Shown here piece after piece: positions 44,273-55,375 of a stretch of 64,000 bases of DNA; position 1 is the first letter of the stretch; the number at the start of each line of letters is the position of its first letter. The stretch is from Prorocentrum cordatum. Lineage: Eukaryota; Sar; Dinophyceae; Prorocentrales; Prorocentraceae. A program made the translations under genes and the position numbers. The stretch spans positions 1 through 64,000 of the forward strand of contig CAUYUJ010011547.1 in assembly GCA_963575745.1 (NCBI GenBank). Reading direction: 5' to 3'. The notes beneath the pieces were generated by a model, which did not search any database, had not been told where the DNA came from, and worked only from the letters and a program-made list of their open reading frames with translations.

Positions 44273-44294
44273 AACGTAGCCATGTTGGCTCAAG
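44273..44294 (+). other. Dinoflagellate spliced-leader relic
   Basis: CGTAGCCATGTTGGCTCAAG matches the SL except at 44,274 and at T-to-G 44,284, the same internal change as in the relic at 15.4 kb. It directly follows a triplet microsatellite, as at 15.4 kb. Confidence 0.75.
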
Positions 44295-44354
44295 CCGCCC
44301 TCTCGCCTATCGTCTTGGGTCCCCGCGGGAGGGCAGGAGCGGCGCTGGGCATGG

Positions 44355-45728
44355 TTGCGGACGGTGGCCGAACTGCCCCTGCGGCAGCTGAACCGCCCGC
44401 GCAGGACGCTCGGGGTCTCCCCGGCGGCGCGGGCGGCAACTGACGGGAAGTTGGCCGCCGCGCTCGCGCGCATCTCCCAGCTGGAGGAGAAGCTCGCGCG
44501 CGCCGAGGCGCGGCGTGAGGCGGCGGCGGCGCGCGCCCGTCTGGCGGACCCCCTCGGCGGAGACGCCGCCGCGGCGCCCAGCCAGTTCCTGCTCGACGAG
44601 CCGGCCTCGCGCATGGCGCTCGCGGTCCGGGTGCTGATGAACGTCCTCGCGGGGCCGCGTGTGGCGGGCGCGGCGGCGGACGTCGGCGCCCCTTCGGGCG
44701 GCGGCGCTGGCGGCGGCGGGCTGCGGGCCGGCGGGCCGGCGGCGGCCCAGGCGCGGGGGGCCGCGCAGCGCTGCCAACCCCGCCCGGCGGGCGCGCGCCG
44801 CGGCTGGAGGCCGCCAGGCGGAATGCAGGGTTGCATTGCCGTGCTCGGCGAGGCGCTTCGATCGCGAGGATCCGGCGCTCGTCTGTTAACAGGCTGCAGC
44901 GCGGGGCGAGGCGGCGGACAGGGCGGGGCGCGGCTCGCCCCTCGGCGCCTTCGGTCCCGCGCCGAGAACGTGCTGCGCGCGCGGCTGCTGACGCGGCGCC
45001 AGTCGACTGGGCCGTGGCGCGCAGGCGCGGCTGCAGCCTCCCAGCAGGCGCCGTCTCCCAGCGGTGCGCAACGCGGAGGAGGTCCCTGTCCTTCCCTTCG
45101 TGTCTGGCGCGCGTTGGTGGCCAGCGGAGGCGGGGCACGCCGATGGCGAGCTGGGCGCGACGGTGGACGCCGAGGTGCTCGGAAATGGCATCGTCGCGGA
45201 GGTGGTCGAGGAGTCGGATGAGAACGTCGGTGGCGACGACGGCAGGCAGGAGCGCGCCTCCGCGGCCCCCCCCCCCCCCCATGCGGGCTCGCGGAAGAGC
45301 TCGACGAGGAGGTGATGCAGGAGGAGTGGAAGGACGCGGCGGTCAAGGCCGCTGGCGCAGACCCCAGGGGGCGCGTTCGGAGCCGTGGGGGCTTGGGATC
45401 GTTTCCCATCCGCGCTGCTGACGCGGCGGCCGAGGCCACAGGCGCCGACCCCAGGGGGCGCGTTGGGAGCCCTGGGGGCTTGGGAACGTTTCCCATCCGC
45501 ACTGCTATAGCGGGGAATGCTGTACAGGAGGGCGGGGAGGACGGCGGCGACGTCGAGCAGGAGGGCGGGGCGTGCCAGCCCCGGGCCTTCTTCGTCGGCG
45601 ACGTCGTGGAGAACGTGGCCGACCGCGAGCGCGGCGTGCTCGCTCATGCTGCGCGGCGCCGCCTGCGCGCGCTGCAGAGGCAGGTGGGGGGGGCATGGCG
45701 CGGCGACCGACGACCGCGACGTGATTAG
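44355..45728 (+). pseudogene. GC-rich eroded coding region behind the SL relic, coiled-coil segment
   Basis: About 60 bp after the SL relic a plus frame gives DGKLAAALARISQLEEKLAR and EARREAAAARARLADPL, a heptad-like coiled coil, then PASRMALAVRVLMNVLAGPR. Later, other plus frames give VDAEVLGNGIVAEVVEESDE (about 45,165), and ELDEEVMQEEWKDAAVKAAG then FFVGDVVENVADRERGVLAH (45,300-45,650). A 90-bp direct duplication (45,355-45,510) encodes GADPRGRV twice. Frame changes and Gly/Arg-rich filler between these segments suggest a broken retrocopy. Minus-strand frames are longer but less protein-like. No family recognised. Confidence 0.35.
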
Positions 45729-45755
45729 GCCAGGAAGGCAAATGGCGGGCGACGC

Positions 45756-46975
45756 ATGTGGCCACCACCACTGGAGCCTTGAATGGAGATCCCTATGGGG
45801 CCACGAAGGGCTGTAGTGGGTGTGGCGGACGCATGTGGCCACCCCCACTGGGGTTTTCGGTGGAACTCCGTGTGGGGCCACGAAGCGCTGTACTCGGTGT
45901 GGCGGACGCATGTGGCCACCCCAATGGGGGCCTTGGGTGCGGCTCCCTCTGGGGCCACGAAACGCTGTACGGGTTGTGGCGGGCGCATGTGGACACCCCC
46001 ACTGGGGCCTTGGGTGGGGTTCCCTCTGGGCCCACGAAGCACTGTATTGGGTGTGGCGGACGAGTGTGGCCACCCCCACTTGGTTTTTCGGCGGACCCCC
46101 CCATGGGGCCATGGGTGTGGCGGGCGCATGTGGCCACCCCCACTGGGGCCCTGACTGGGTATCCCTATGGGGCCACGAGGCGCTGTACTGGGTGTGGCGG
46201 ACGCATGTGGCCACCCCCACAAGGGCCTTAGATGGAGCGCCCCATGGGACCACGAAGCGCTGTACTGATTGTGGCGGACGCATGTGGCCACCCCCACTGG
46301 GGCCTTGGGTGGGGCTCCTTCTGGGGCCACGAAACGCTGTAGTGGGTGTGGCGGACGCATGTGGCCACCCCCACTGGGGCCTTACGTGGGGCTCCCTTCG
46401 GGGCCACGAAACGCTGTAGTTGCTGTGGCGGGCGCGTGTGGCCACCCCCGCTGGGGCCTTGGGTGGGGCTCCCTATGGGGCCACGAGGCGCTGTATTCGG
46501 TGAGGCAGACGCATGTGGCCACCTCCAGTGGGGCCTTAGGTGGAGCTCCCTATGGGGCACCGGAGCGCTGTACTGGGTGTGGCGGACGCATGTGGCCACC
46601 CCCACTGGGGCCTTGAGTTGGGCTCATTATGGGCCCCGAAGCGCTGTACTGGGTGTGGCGGCATGGGTGTGGCGGACGTATGTCGCCACCCCCGCTGGGG
46701 CCTTAGGTGGAGCTCCCCATGGGACCACGAAGCCCTGTACTGAGTGTCGCGGACGCATGTGGCCACCCCCACTGGGGCCTTGGGTGGGGCTCGTTCTGGG
46801 GCCACGAAGCGACGTAGTGGGTGTGGCGGACGCATGTGGCCACCCCCAGTGGGGCCTTGGGTGGAGCTCCCTATGGGGCCACGATGCGCTGTAGTGGGTG
46901 TGGCGGACGCATGTGGCCACCCCCACTGGGGCCTTGGGTTGGGCTCCCTATGAGGCGACGAAACGCTGTACTTGG
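45756..46975 (+). repeat. 77-bp satellite, about 16 units
   Basis: GGCGGACGCATGTGGCCACC recurs about every 77 bp (for example 46,271 and 46,348), with CCCCACTGGGGCCTTGGGTG and GGGGCCACGAAGCGCTGTA in each unit. 77 is not divisible by 3, so a single open frame passes through all three readings of the unit in turn; none of the six contains frequent stops. The unit is homologous to the reverse complement of the 90-bp satellite at 36.7-38.0 kb (shared GAGCTCCCTATGG-GCCACGAA). Confidence 0.92.
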
Positions 46976-46979
46976 TCGG

Positions 46980-47096
46980 TGAAGCGCAGGGAAGAGGGGG
47001 GAGGGGGAGGAGGGAGGAGTGGGCAGCGGGAAAAGGGAGGAGACGCGGGGCGATGTCTCTTCAAAGGGAGGACCCAACACCACAGGATGATTGGTA
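46980..47096 (+). repeat. Purine tract and conserved flank of the satellite module
   Basis: A G/A-rich stretch (46,985-47,040) is followed by GGAGACGCGGGGC, GTCTCTTCAAA and GGACCCAACACCACAGGAT. The reverse complement of 36,490-36,560 has the same words in the same order, and the array spacers carry a shorter version (CTATTCAAAACGAGAACCCA). Confidence 0.75.
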
Positions 47097-47588
47097 ACAA
47101 AGAGAACGAATGGTTTTCATTACAAATCTTCAACAATCCTGCCCGCGCGCAATTGCGGAAATTATGGGAAAACCATGCGGTTCCCATGATTTCGTGAAAC
47201 AGCCCGCGATCTCGTCACGCCACGCGGTGCATTCGCGATGCTCTGTCATGCACCCAGGGCGCGAATCTTGTGTAACGAATTCCACGCGGGCGACATGCGC
47301 GCGCGTCGCCGCGAGCGCATGTCCAAATCCTTCAAGAGTCGTCGCCATTATCGGCACCGTCGCTGGCCTTGCCGCCGTCGTTGTCGCCATCATCGCGGGT
47401 CACCGCCCTCCTCATCATGTCGCCATGTCGCCACCGTGGTCGACGTCATCATGCCATCGCGCTCGCCCGAATCACCGACCTGCACCGAGGTGCCCGCGCG
47501 CTGGCCGCGTGGCCACCGCAGTCGTGGTCGCAAGAATTCTGCAATACCAGCTTGCCGATCTGCGCGTGCGATGCGCTTTCGCAGCCAA
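47097..47588. other. Unassigned spacer
   Basis: Mixed-composition DNA with GCGCGCGTCGCCGCGAGCGC near 47,305. Overlapping frames on both strands, no recognised product. Confidence 0.35.
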
Positions 47589-47800
47589 GTTTCCTGGGGC
47601 TTCCTGGTGTTTCCTGGACCTCCTGGGGTTTACTGGAGGGGCTCCTGTCGTTTCCTGGGCCTTCCTGTGGCCTCCTTGGGAAGGACTCGCCGGGGCCTCC
47701 TGGGGCCTCCTGGGGCTCCCTGGGGTGTCCTGAAACACCCTGGGGTTTCCTGGGGCCCTCTTGAAGCTCCTTGGGTCCTCTTGGGGCATCTTCGACTCGT
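47589..47800 (+). repeat. CCTGGG minisatellite, loosely phased
   Basis: TTCCTGGGG, TCCTGGTG and TCCTTGGGA words recur about every 9-12 bp, a variant of the phased CTTGG family. Confidence 0.6.
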
Positions 47801-48420
47801 GCTGAAATGCCCGCGCAAGCCTTTGGGACGAGCTGGGGAGCTCCCATCGGTAACCGCTGTCGCGGCCGCATCAGCTGTGCCAAACCAGCTCGCCGATGCG
47901 ATCTCGGCTCCCGGTTGTACCCACACCGTTCCTGATGTTGTGGGAAGGCAGGCAGGTGGGCATGGGCCCCGGGCATGCCATGCATGTCTCGCTCGAGCTG
48001 ATTAAATGGACTCCCATTCCTACTCCCGCTCCCACTCCCACTCCTACTTCTCCTCCTCATCATCCGTTCATTCTCCTTGTAGATATCTTCCCCCTGTCGC
48101 ACCCCGAGGCCAGTTGTTTGGGCGTGCCGGGCGTTTCGCCTGAGACTTCCTCACCACTTATGATTCTGGAGCATCAGAAGTTGCAGCTGTTTCGCAGATG
48201 GAGAGCGGGACGTTTCATAATGTGGGTCTCGCCTTAGCGCCGCGCAGTTTCGTTTTCAAAATTATAGCCGGAGTGCAGTATCCCCAAACAGGGTTTTTAA
48301 ACCCTTTGCGGTTTCCAAGGTCGACTGCGCGCCCGTCCAGTGCGGGATAGCATGGCACGTTAGAACATGCCTCCTCCTCCTCGTCCTCGTCCTCCCCCAC
48401 CTCCTCTTCATCCCGAACGG
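47801..48420. other. Unassigned; hexamer patch and one 83-bp satellite unit
   Basis: (ACTCCC)n-like hexamers at 48,009-48,055. A single copy of the 83-bp satellite lies at about 48,200-48,262 (AATGTGGGTCTCGCCTTAGC). No gene. Confidence 0.5.
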
Positions 48421-49575
48421 CATCTCGGAGCCCAGAGTTGCGAGGATGTCTCCAGCGTAACGGGCTGGATCATCTCGCGCGCGGCATCTCGGACCCCAGA
48501 GTTGCGACGATGTCTCGAGCGAAACGTGCTGCAAGGAAGTCTCAGGCGAAACGGGCCGGGCCACCACCCTCGAGCGCGGCGTCTCAGAGCTCCGAGTTGC
48601 GGGGGCCTCCTCGGGCCTCCTGGGGAGGACCTGGGGCTTCCTGAAGCCTCTTGGGGCTCCCAGGGGGGGATATCTAACATGTGGCCGTCGGGGCCTCCCA
48701 AAATGGGGGGGGGCACAAGAGCAGGACAAATCAACGAATCGACACCGGATGTGTACTAACTTGACACGTTCTGATAGGGTGCCTCCTGGGAGCCTCCTGG
48801 GGATGTCCTGGGGACCCCTGGGGCCTGTCCTGGGCGTCCCGCGGCCTCCTGGAGCTCTCTGGGGCCTCCTGGGGCTCCCAGGGTCCCAGGGGGGATATGT
48901 AAGATATGGTCTTCTGGGCCCCCAGGCTGGACCACCTCTTGCGCGGCATCTAGGAGCTCAGAGTTAGGAGAATGTCTTATGCTAAACGGGCCGGACCGCC
49001 TTGCGCACGGTATCTCAGAGCTCAGAAATGCGAGGATGTCTCAGGCGAGACGGGCCGAACCACCTCGCGCAGGGCATCTCAGCTCATAGTTGCGAGGATG
49101 TCTCAGGCGAAACGGGCCGGACCACTTCTTGCGCTGCACCTCGGGGCCCAGAGTTGCGAGGATGTCTCAGGCGAGACGGGCGGACCACCTCGCAGGCGGC
49201 ATCTCGGAGCCCAGAGTTGCGAGGATGTCTCAGGCGAAACGGGCCGGACCACCTCTCGCACGGCTTCTCGGGGCTCAAATTTCTGAGGATGTCTCAGGCG
49301 AAACGGGCCGAACCACCTCGCAAGCGTCATCTCGGAGCTTGGAGTTGCGAGGATGTCTCAGGCGAAACGGGCCGGACCACCTCTCGCACGGCAACTCGGA
49401 GCTCAGAGTTTCGAGGATGTCTCAAGCGAAACGGCCCGGACCACCTCTCGCGCGGCGTCCCGGAGCGCAACTTTTCGAGGATGTCTCAGGCGAAACGGCC
49501 AATCCCGGCCAACTCAGAAACGAGAGTTGTGAGGATGTCTAAAGCGAAACGGCCCGGACCATAAGATTTTTGTGA
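48421..49575 (+). repeat. 64-bp satellite field, part 1
   Basis: GAGGATGTCTCAGGCGAAAC recurs every 62-64 bp (49,032, 49,094, 49,158, 49,221, 49,285, 49,349, 49,413, 49,477). Units also carry CGGACCACCTCGCGC and GGCATCTCGGAGC. A CTCCTGGGG minisatellite (48,600-48,680 and 48,775-48,905) and a short unique stretch around AATCAACGAATCGACACC (48,730-48,775) interrupt it. Peptide repeats in all frames are artefacts. Confidence 0.92.
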
Positions 49576-50680
49576 GGATGTCTCTGCTCCCCTTCCCCTC
49601 GGCCGGAGTTAGCTTCTATCACAACAGCACCCCGTTCAGCAAGCTGTTTGGGGAACAAACATCTGGACGTCGGATGTGTGGGGATGGCGGAAGGCAAGGC
49701 GCGCATGGCGGATGCTGAGGCGGCAAAATGACGGAGACCGTGACGGGGAGGCGGAGGCAGAGGCACAGCAGCGAAAGGCGAGAGGCGTGAGGAGGAAGGA
49801 GGGAAGAGGAGGCAGGCGGGAGGCAAGAGGAGGGAGGTGGGAGGAATGAGAGAGGTTTCAGGCAGAACGGGGACGAGATCGAGAGGTCCGCGGGCGCACG
49901 TCTCGAAACAAAAATCGTGACGTCGGATGTCTGCGGAGGGCGGAAGGCAGGGCGCGCATGGCGACATCTCGGAGCTTCGCATTGTGAGGATGGCTCGGGA
50001 GAAACGGGCTGGACCACCTCGCGTGCGGCATCTCGGAGCTCAGTATTGGAAGGATGCCCCAAGCGAAACGGGCCGTTCTACCTCTCGCTTCGCGTTGAGC
50101 CCTCTCATGCAACTCCATTCCTCATCCCTCCTCCTCCTCCTCCTCCCCCTCCTCCTCCCCCTCCTCCTCCTCCTCCTCCTCCTCCTGCCTGCTCCCTCCT
50201 CCTCCTCCTCCTAAAATGAGTATAAAAATCCTGTTTGGGGAACCCTGTCTCGGAGCGCAGAGTTGCGAGGACGTCCCAGGTCGCATCTGGTCGACGAGTA
50301 AGCTGTCGGGTCGGCACTCTGAGAGGCTACACCGCCATGCTGTGAATTCAGAAGCAACTTTAAGAGGAAGCGGGGGGGGGGGGCGCGGACGCGGGGGGGC
50401 ATGTCGTGATGGTTCCCCCGGGGATGATATCGAGAGTTACGCGGCGCACGTCTCAAAAGAAAAATCGTGACGTCGGATGTTTGGGGAGGGCGGAAGGCAG
50501 TGCGCGCATGACGGATGCTGAGGCGGCAGAAACGACGACGGCGGGGACGGGGAGACGGAGGCAAAGGCGCAGCAGCGGGAGGCGGGAGGCGGGAGGAGGG
50601 AAGAGGGAAGAGGAGCCAGGCGGGAAGTGGGAAGAGGGAGGCGGGAGAAGGAATGAGAGAGGTTGTGATTGGAGCCCTTG
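49576..50680. repeat. Repeated purine-rich spacer units within the satellite field
   Basis: A module beginning GACGTCGGATGT-TG-GGA-GGCGGAAGGCA and continuing into G/A-rich DNA appears three times (49,669, 49,918 and 50,470), two copies followed by GATGCTGAGGCGGC. A few 64-bp units (49,960-50,085), a (CTC)n tract (50,115-50,213) and a G run at 50,372 are included. No gene. Confidence 0.7.
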
Positions 50681-51796
50681 TGCTACGAAACGTCTCAGGC
50701 AGAACGGGCCAGACCATCTCGCGCGCAACATTTTCGAGCCTCGCATTGCGAGGATGGCTCAATAGAAACGGGCTAGACCACCTCGCGAGCGACATCTTGG
50801 AGCTCAGTATTGGAAGGATGTCTCAAACGAAACGGGCCGGACAATCTCTCGCACACGTTCTTACAAGTCCACGTCTCACTCGCTTCCCGTTAGGTCCTCT
50901 CCTGCAACTCCCTTCCTTCTCCCTCTTCCTCCTCCTCCTTCCCCTCTTCCTGCCTGCTCCCTCATGCACATCATCCGCCTCCTCCTTCTCCCTTCCATCT
51001 CCTTCTCCTTCTCCTCCTCCTCCTCCTCCTCCTCCTCCTCCTCTTCCTCCTCCTCCACCTCCTTTTCATCCCGAGCGGCATCTCGGAGCCTAAAGTTGCG
51101 AGGATTTCTCCAGCGTAACGGGCTGGACCACCTCGCGCGCGGCATCTCGGACCCTAGAGTTGCGACGATGTCTCGGGCGAAACGTGCTGCGAGGAAGTCT
51201 CAGGCGAAACGGGCTGGACCACCTCGAGCGCGGCGTCTCAGAGCTCCGAGTTGCGGGGGCCTCCTCGGGCCTCCTGGGGAGGACCTGGGGTTTCCTCCTG
51301 GGCCTCCTGTGGCCTCCTGAACTTCACCTGGGGGGGGGCACAAGAGCAGGAAAAATCAACGAATCGACACCGGATGTGTATTAACTTGACACGTTCTGAT
51401 AGGGGGCCTCCTGGGAGCCTCCTGGGCTCCTGGGAATCTCCTAGGACCCCTGGGGCCTGTCCTGGGCGTCCTGCGGCCTCCTGGAGCTCTCTGGGGCCTC
51501 CTGGGGCTCCCAGGGTCCCAAGGAGGATATGTGACATGTGGTCTTCTGGGCCCCCAGGCTGGAACACCTCTTGCGCGGCATCTGGGAGCTCAAAGTTGCG
51601 AGAATGTCTTGTGCGAAATAGGCCAGACCACCTTGCGCACGGCATCTCAGAGCTCAGAGTTGCGAGGATGGCTCAGGCGAGACGGGCCAGACCACCTCGC
51701 GCAGGGCATCTCAGAGCTCAGAAGTTCGAGGATGTCTCAGGCGGGCTCCCAGGGTCCCATGGAGGATATGTAACATGTGGTCTTCTGGGCCCCCAG
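50681..51796 (+). repeat. 64-bp satellite field, part 2, with a segmental duplication
   Basis: Satellite units (50,690-50,860, 51,070-51,240 and 51,560-51,745) and a CTC tract (50,890-51,060). The stretch 51,090-51,600 repeats 48,460-48,960 almost block for block, including the unique AATCAACGAATCGACACC segment and the following CTCCTGGGG minisatellite. It ends at the LINE insertion site. Confidence 0.85.
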
Positions 51797-53650
51797 CGCT
51801 CCTCAGGACGAAGCTCAGTTCTCTTTGTCGCAGTCTCCGGCTGAATATGGGCTAGAGCAGTCAAATATTGTTTCGATGCCAAATGGGGGTCAGATGAGCC
51901 CGAGTCGATCCTGCCTCTCGTGGAATTTGTCTGCGGTGCGGAGGGGCTTGAACCCGGCTTCACTCGCGCAGAAGTTGTGGTGGCGCTCACCCGCCCTAAA
52001 AATATCGGCAAATTTGACAATGTCGGGCGGTGCGCGCGTATGCACCACATGATTTTTAAATGTGACTCAGACCTCTGTGCTCGATACTTTAATGAATTAG
52101 CGGCCTCCAGCGCTGCCATGTCTGCTCTGGCAGTCTTGGGGCACGTGCGGGGGAAAGGCACCGCCACCCCGAACCCCACGCAGCTGCGTGCCATTATGCC
52201 CCTCCCGGCTGACCTCCAGGTGTTCGACTGTTTGGTTGCGCAGCATCTTAACACATGGGTCGACGAGAACACTGCTGTGCCACAGTGCTGCTGGGTTGGA
52301 GCCCGGCCGTTCACGCAAGCATTGGACATTACGCACGCCCTGACCTCATAATCGAAAGAGGCCTGGACGACCATAGCCAGTCCGCGGTCGCCCAAAGTGA
52401 TATTGAAGCCTACTACGACTCTCTCCCCGTAGTGAGTATATTTTGCACTGGTGCGTCTCCAGAGGCATGCCCCGGGAGCTTGCGGCAGCAGCGGCTCGTC
52501 ATCAGTTGTTCCCGAAAGTGAGCTTGCGCGTCGGTGACATAGATGCCGACCTGGGCAAACGATCTCGTGGAAGTCTCACTGGGAGCCGGGTAGCTGGCGC
52601 CCTGGGCCTCATCCCGGCGGAAGCCACGCTCGGCAAGATGTCCGAGGTCTGCCGGCGCCGTGGTTTTCAATTAGACCAGTCTGTGCATCTTGCCATCGCT
52701 ACATACGTCGACAATGTCTATTCTGCAAGCCATACTTTGTATAATGCAACGTGCTTGCTGGACGAGTTTGAGGCCCGCATTCTCGCCGATTGGGGGCTCA
52801 AGATCAAGCATTCTAGTAAAGCTTGCATGGTGGCTGCAGGAGGCGACCCTTCCGTCTCGGACGCGTCCGTTTGGGCACCAGCCAACTCGTTTGAAGCTTT
52901 GGGCCACATCCTTGAGAATACCGGAGCGCGCACGATGTGTGTCGACAGGACCCTGGCCGCCATGTGGCGAGCATTTTGGGCAAACTGCTCACTGCATCGG
53001 TTGCGGGAGGTCCCTTTGCAACAGCGTCTGAAGCTGCTGGATCGGGCCGTACTTCCCGTGTTTGATTATCGATGCAGCCGATGGCCTCCGGCCGCCACCC
53101 TGGAAGGGCGCATTGACACTTGTCAGCGCCGCATGGTCGGCTTACTCATGCGAGTGCCGCGGCACGCCGGCGAACCGGCGCCGGATTACTTCCGCCGTAG
53201 GGCTAGCGAGGCCAAGGACTTGTGTCGCCAGAGACGTTGGTGGAGCCATCGTCATTGCTTCCGTGTCTTGGATTGGCGCGCGCACCTTGAGCGACCCCGG
53301 AACAGTCGTTCATGGGCGGCGGAGCTATTGCATTGGCAAGGTGAGCGGTGGCTCCAAGGCCGGAGGGCGCAACGCCACAGTTACAGCTTGCATGCTGGAC
53401 GTACAGACACGAGGCTGGCAGCCCGTCGTCCACGACAGAGGTGGCACGATGGCGCTCGATATGCGTTGGAGCACGTGCCGCCTGGCTCGCACGCCATTCT
53501 CTACCCCAACGCCGTCCTCCCTTCCCCCTCAGCCGGACGTGGTCCGCGCCAGTTTTGAGTTTGTCTGCGTTGCTTTATCTTAGCGTAGTGCGCGTTCTGT
53601 GCATGCTGTCTGCGGTGACACCCCGCCATCTGATTCTGATTCTGATTCTG
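51797..53650 (+). mobile_element. 5'-truncated LINE insertion with target-site duplication
   Basis: TTCTGGGCCCCCAG occurs immediately before (51,783-51,796) and immediately after (53,646-53,659) the element. Uninterrupted copies of the same site, TTCTGGGCCCCCAGGCTGG, are at 48,912 and 51,544, so the insertion boundaries are visible by comparison. The 3' end is a (TGATTC)n tail (53,631-53,650), overlapping the duplicated site by up to five bases. The 5' end starts inside pol, as expected for incomplete target-primed reverse transcription. Confidence 0.85.
51905..53558 (+). pseudogene. LINE-type reverse transcriptase with YVDN box, two frameshifts
   Basis: Fragment 1 (to 52,351) carries the region before motif A, with IMPLPADLQVFDCLVAQHLN and GARPFTQALDITHA. 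Fragment 2 (about 52,345-52,450) has motif A as QSDIEAYYDSLPV. Fragment 3 (52,443-53,558) starts with HWCVSRGMPRELAAAAARHQ, then motif-B-like GSLTGSRVAGALGLIP, motif C as TYVDNVYSA (about 52,715), and a C-terminal RWWSHRHCFRVLDWRAHL with RPRQRWHDGARYA. The frame changes near 52,345 and 52,445 are single events. The second Asp of the usual (F/Y)xDD box is Asn. I recall xVDN boxes in other dinoflagellate RTs, so this may be lineage-specific rather than damage. Confidence 0.85.
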
Positions 53651-54180
53651 GGCCCCCAGGCTGGACCACCTCTTGCGCGGCATCTGGGAGCTCAGAATTG
53701 CGAGAATGTCTTGTGCGAAACCTTGCGCACGGCATCTCAGAGCTCAGAGTTGCGAGGATGTCTCAGGCGAGACAGGCCGGACCACCTCGCGCAGGGCATC
53801 TCAGAACTCAGAAGTTCGAGGATGTCTCAGGTGAAACGGGCCGGACCACCTCTCGCGCGACATCTCCGAGGTCAGAGTTTCGAGGATGTCTCAGGCGAAA
53901 CGGGCCAGACCACCTCGCGCAAGGCATCTCAGAGTTCAGTGTTTCGAGGATGTCTCAGGCGAAACGGCCCGGACCACCTCTCGCACGGCACCTCGGGGCT
54001 CAGAGTTTCGAGGATGTCTCATGCGAAACGGCCCGGACCACCTCTCGCGCGGCGTCCCAGAGCGCAACTTTTCGAGGATGTCTCAGGCGAAACGGCCAAT
54101 CCCAGCCAACTCAGAAACGAGAGTTGTGAGGAAGTCTCAAGCGAAACGGCCCAGACCATCAAATTTTTGTGAGGATGTCG
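53651..54180 (+). repeat. 64-bp satellite field, part 3
   Basis: Continuation of the interrupted field after the LINE. The stretch 53,955-54,250 closely repeats 49,360-49,655, including the closing CTTCCCCTTCCC-TCGGCCGG and GCAAGCTGTTTGGGGAA words. Confidence 0.88.
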
Positions 54181-54248
54181 CTGCTTCCCCTTCCCTCGGC
54201 CGGAGTTAGCTTCTATCACAACAGCGCCCCGTTCAGCAAGCTGTTTGG

Positions 54249-54600
54249 GGAATTTGCAAGAGGTTCACGGATTCAGGGCGGGCCGTTTTCAAAATGTGGC
54301 TTTCGCCTTGGCACCGCGCATTTTCTCTTTCAGAATTTGCAAGAGTTTCACGGATTGAGGGCGGGTCGTTTTCAAAATGTGGCTCTCGCCTTGGCGCCAC
54401 CCACGCTCGTTTTAACAATGTGCAAGAGGTTCACGGATTGAGGGCGGGGCTTTTTCAAAATGTGGGTCTCGCCTTAGCGCCGCGCACGCTCGCGTTAACA
54501 ATTCGCAAAAGCTTCACGGATTGAGGGCGGGGCTTTTTCAAAATGTGGCTCTCGCTTCGGCGCTGCGCATATTCGTTTTCAAAATTTATTCAATCGCTTC
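54249..54600 (+). repeat. 83-bp satellite, block 1
   Basis: CACGGATTGAGGGCGGG recurs at 54,266, 54,349, 54,432 and 54,514 (spacing 82-83). Units contain TTTTCAAAATGTGGCTCTCG and GCGCCGCGCACGCTCG. A single distant unit is at 48.2 kb. Confidence 0.88.
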
Positions 54601-54834
54601 GCTCATTCCGCCGGCCCATATTGCGCATCGCGGTCGACTGGCTGAGAGGTCGTCGGCAGTGCGGGGCTGCAGGGGGCGGCGTTTTTTTTCCTGAGGCGTT
54701 GTTTTCGGCATGTTTGTGTTGAAGCGGCCCCCGTGGAACAGCGTCGTGTCGATTCGTGGCGAACCTCTGAGGAGGTGTCGGGGGAATCGTTTTTTCACGG
54801 GGTTTCTAGGTTGTGCCGTCCTGGGTTGTGTCCT
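54601..54834. other. Short unassigned spacer
   Basis: No repeat or gene recognised. Confidence 0.4.
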
Positions 54835-54980
54835 GGCGATATTTGGGGCCTCTTGGGGGTATTTTTGGGGCCTCTTGGGGCCTCTTGGGGGCCTCTTGGG
54901 AGCCTCTTGGGGTTCCTTGGCGGCGTATTGTGGGCCCCTGCCGCCTCTTGGGTGGCTCTTGGGGGCCTCTTGGGTCAGGA
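54835..54980 (+). repeat. Phased CCTCTTGGGG minisatellite
   Basis: GGGGCCTCTTGG cores spaced mostly 10-11 bp. The same minisatellite type at 63.1-63.3 kb is also followed by a conserved hairpin. Confidence 0.75.
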
Positions 54981-55004
54981 GGGGGGGTAGTCGATTGCGC
55001 CCCT

Positions 55005-55038
55005 CCCCTCGGAGGCCACGATCCTCGTGAGGGGTGTC
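55005..55038. repeat. Hairpin following the phased minisatellite
   Basis: CACGA-TCC-TCGTG (55,017-55,029) with flanking CCCCT and AGGGG that can extend the stem. A near-identical hairpin is at 63,393-63,407 in the same position relative to a phased minisatellite. Confidence 0.6.
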
Positions 55039-55194
55039 GACAAATTGCCTAGACTGGCATCTCTGATCCGAGTGTCCCAGGGGTGTCCTGGGTCCGGGGA
55101 CCCCCAGGGGCGGCCCCGCGCGCGCGAACTAGAATATTGTTAACCAGTTACCAGAGATCTTAGCACGCCCTTGGCCCGTTGGGCCGGCGAATTA

Positions 55195-55375
55195 GAGCAT
55201 CACGGATTGAGGGCTGGGCGTTTTCAAAATGTGGCTCTCGCTTTAGCGTTGCGTGCATTCGTTTTAAAAAATTGCAAGAGCTTTCCGGATTGAGGGCTGG
55301 CGTTTTCAAAATGTGGTTCTCGCTTTAGCGCCGCGCACATTCTTTTTCAACATTCTCAAGGGTTTCACGGATACC
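55195..55375 (+). repeat. 83-bp satellite, block 2
   Basis: Two units and the start of a third (55,201, 55,284 and 55,366) of the GGATTGAGGGC and TTTTCAAAATGTGG family. Confidence 0.85.
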
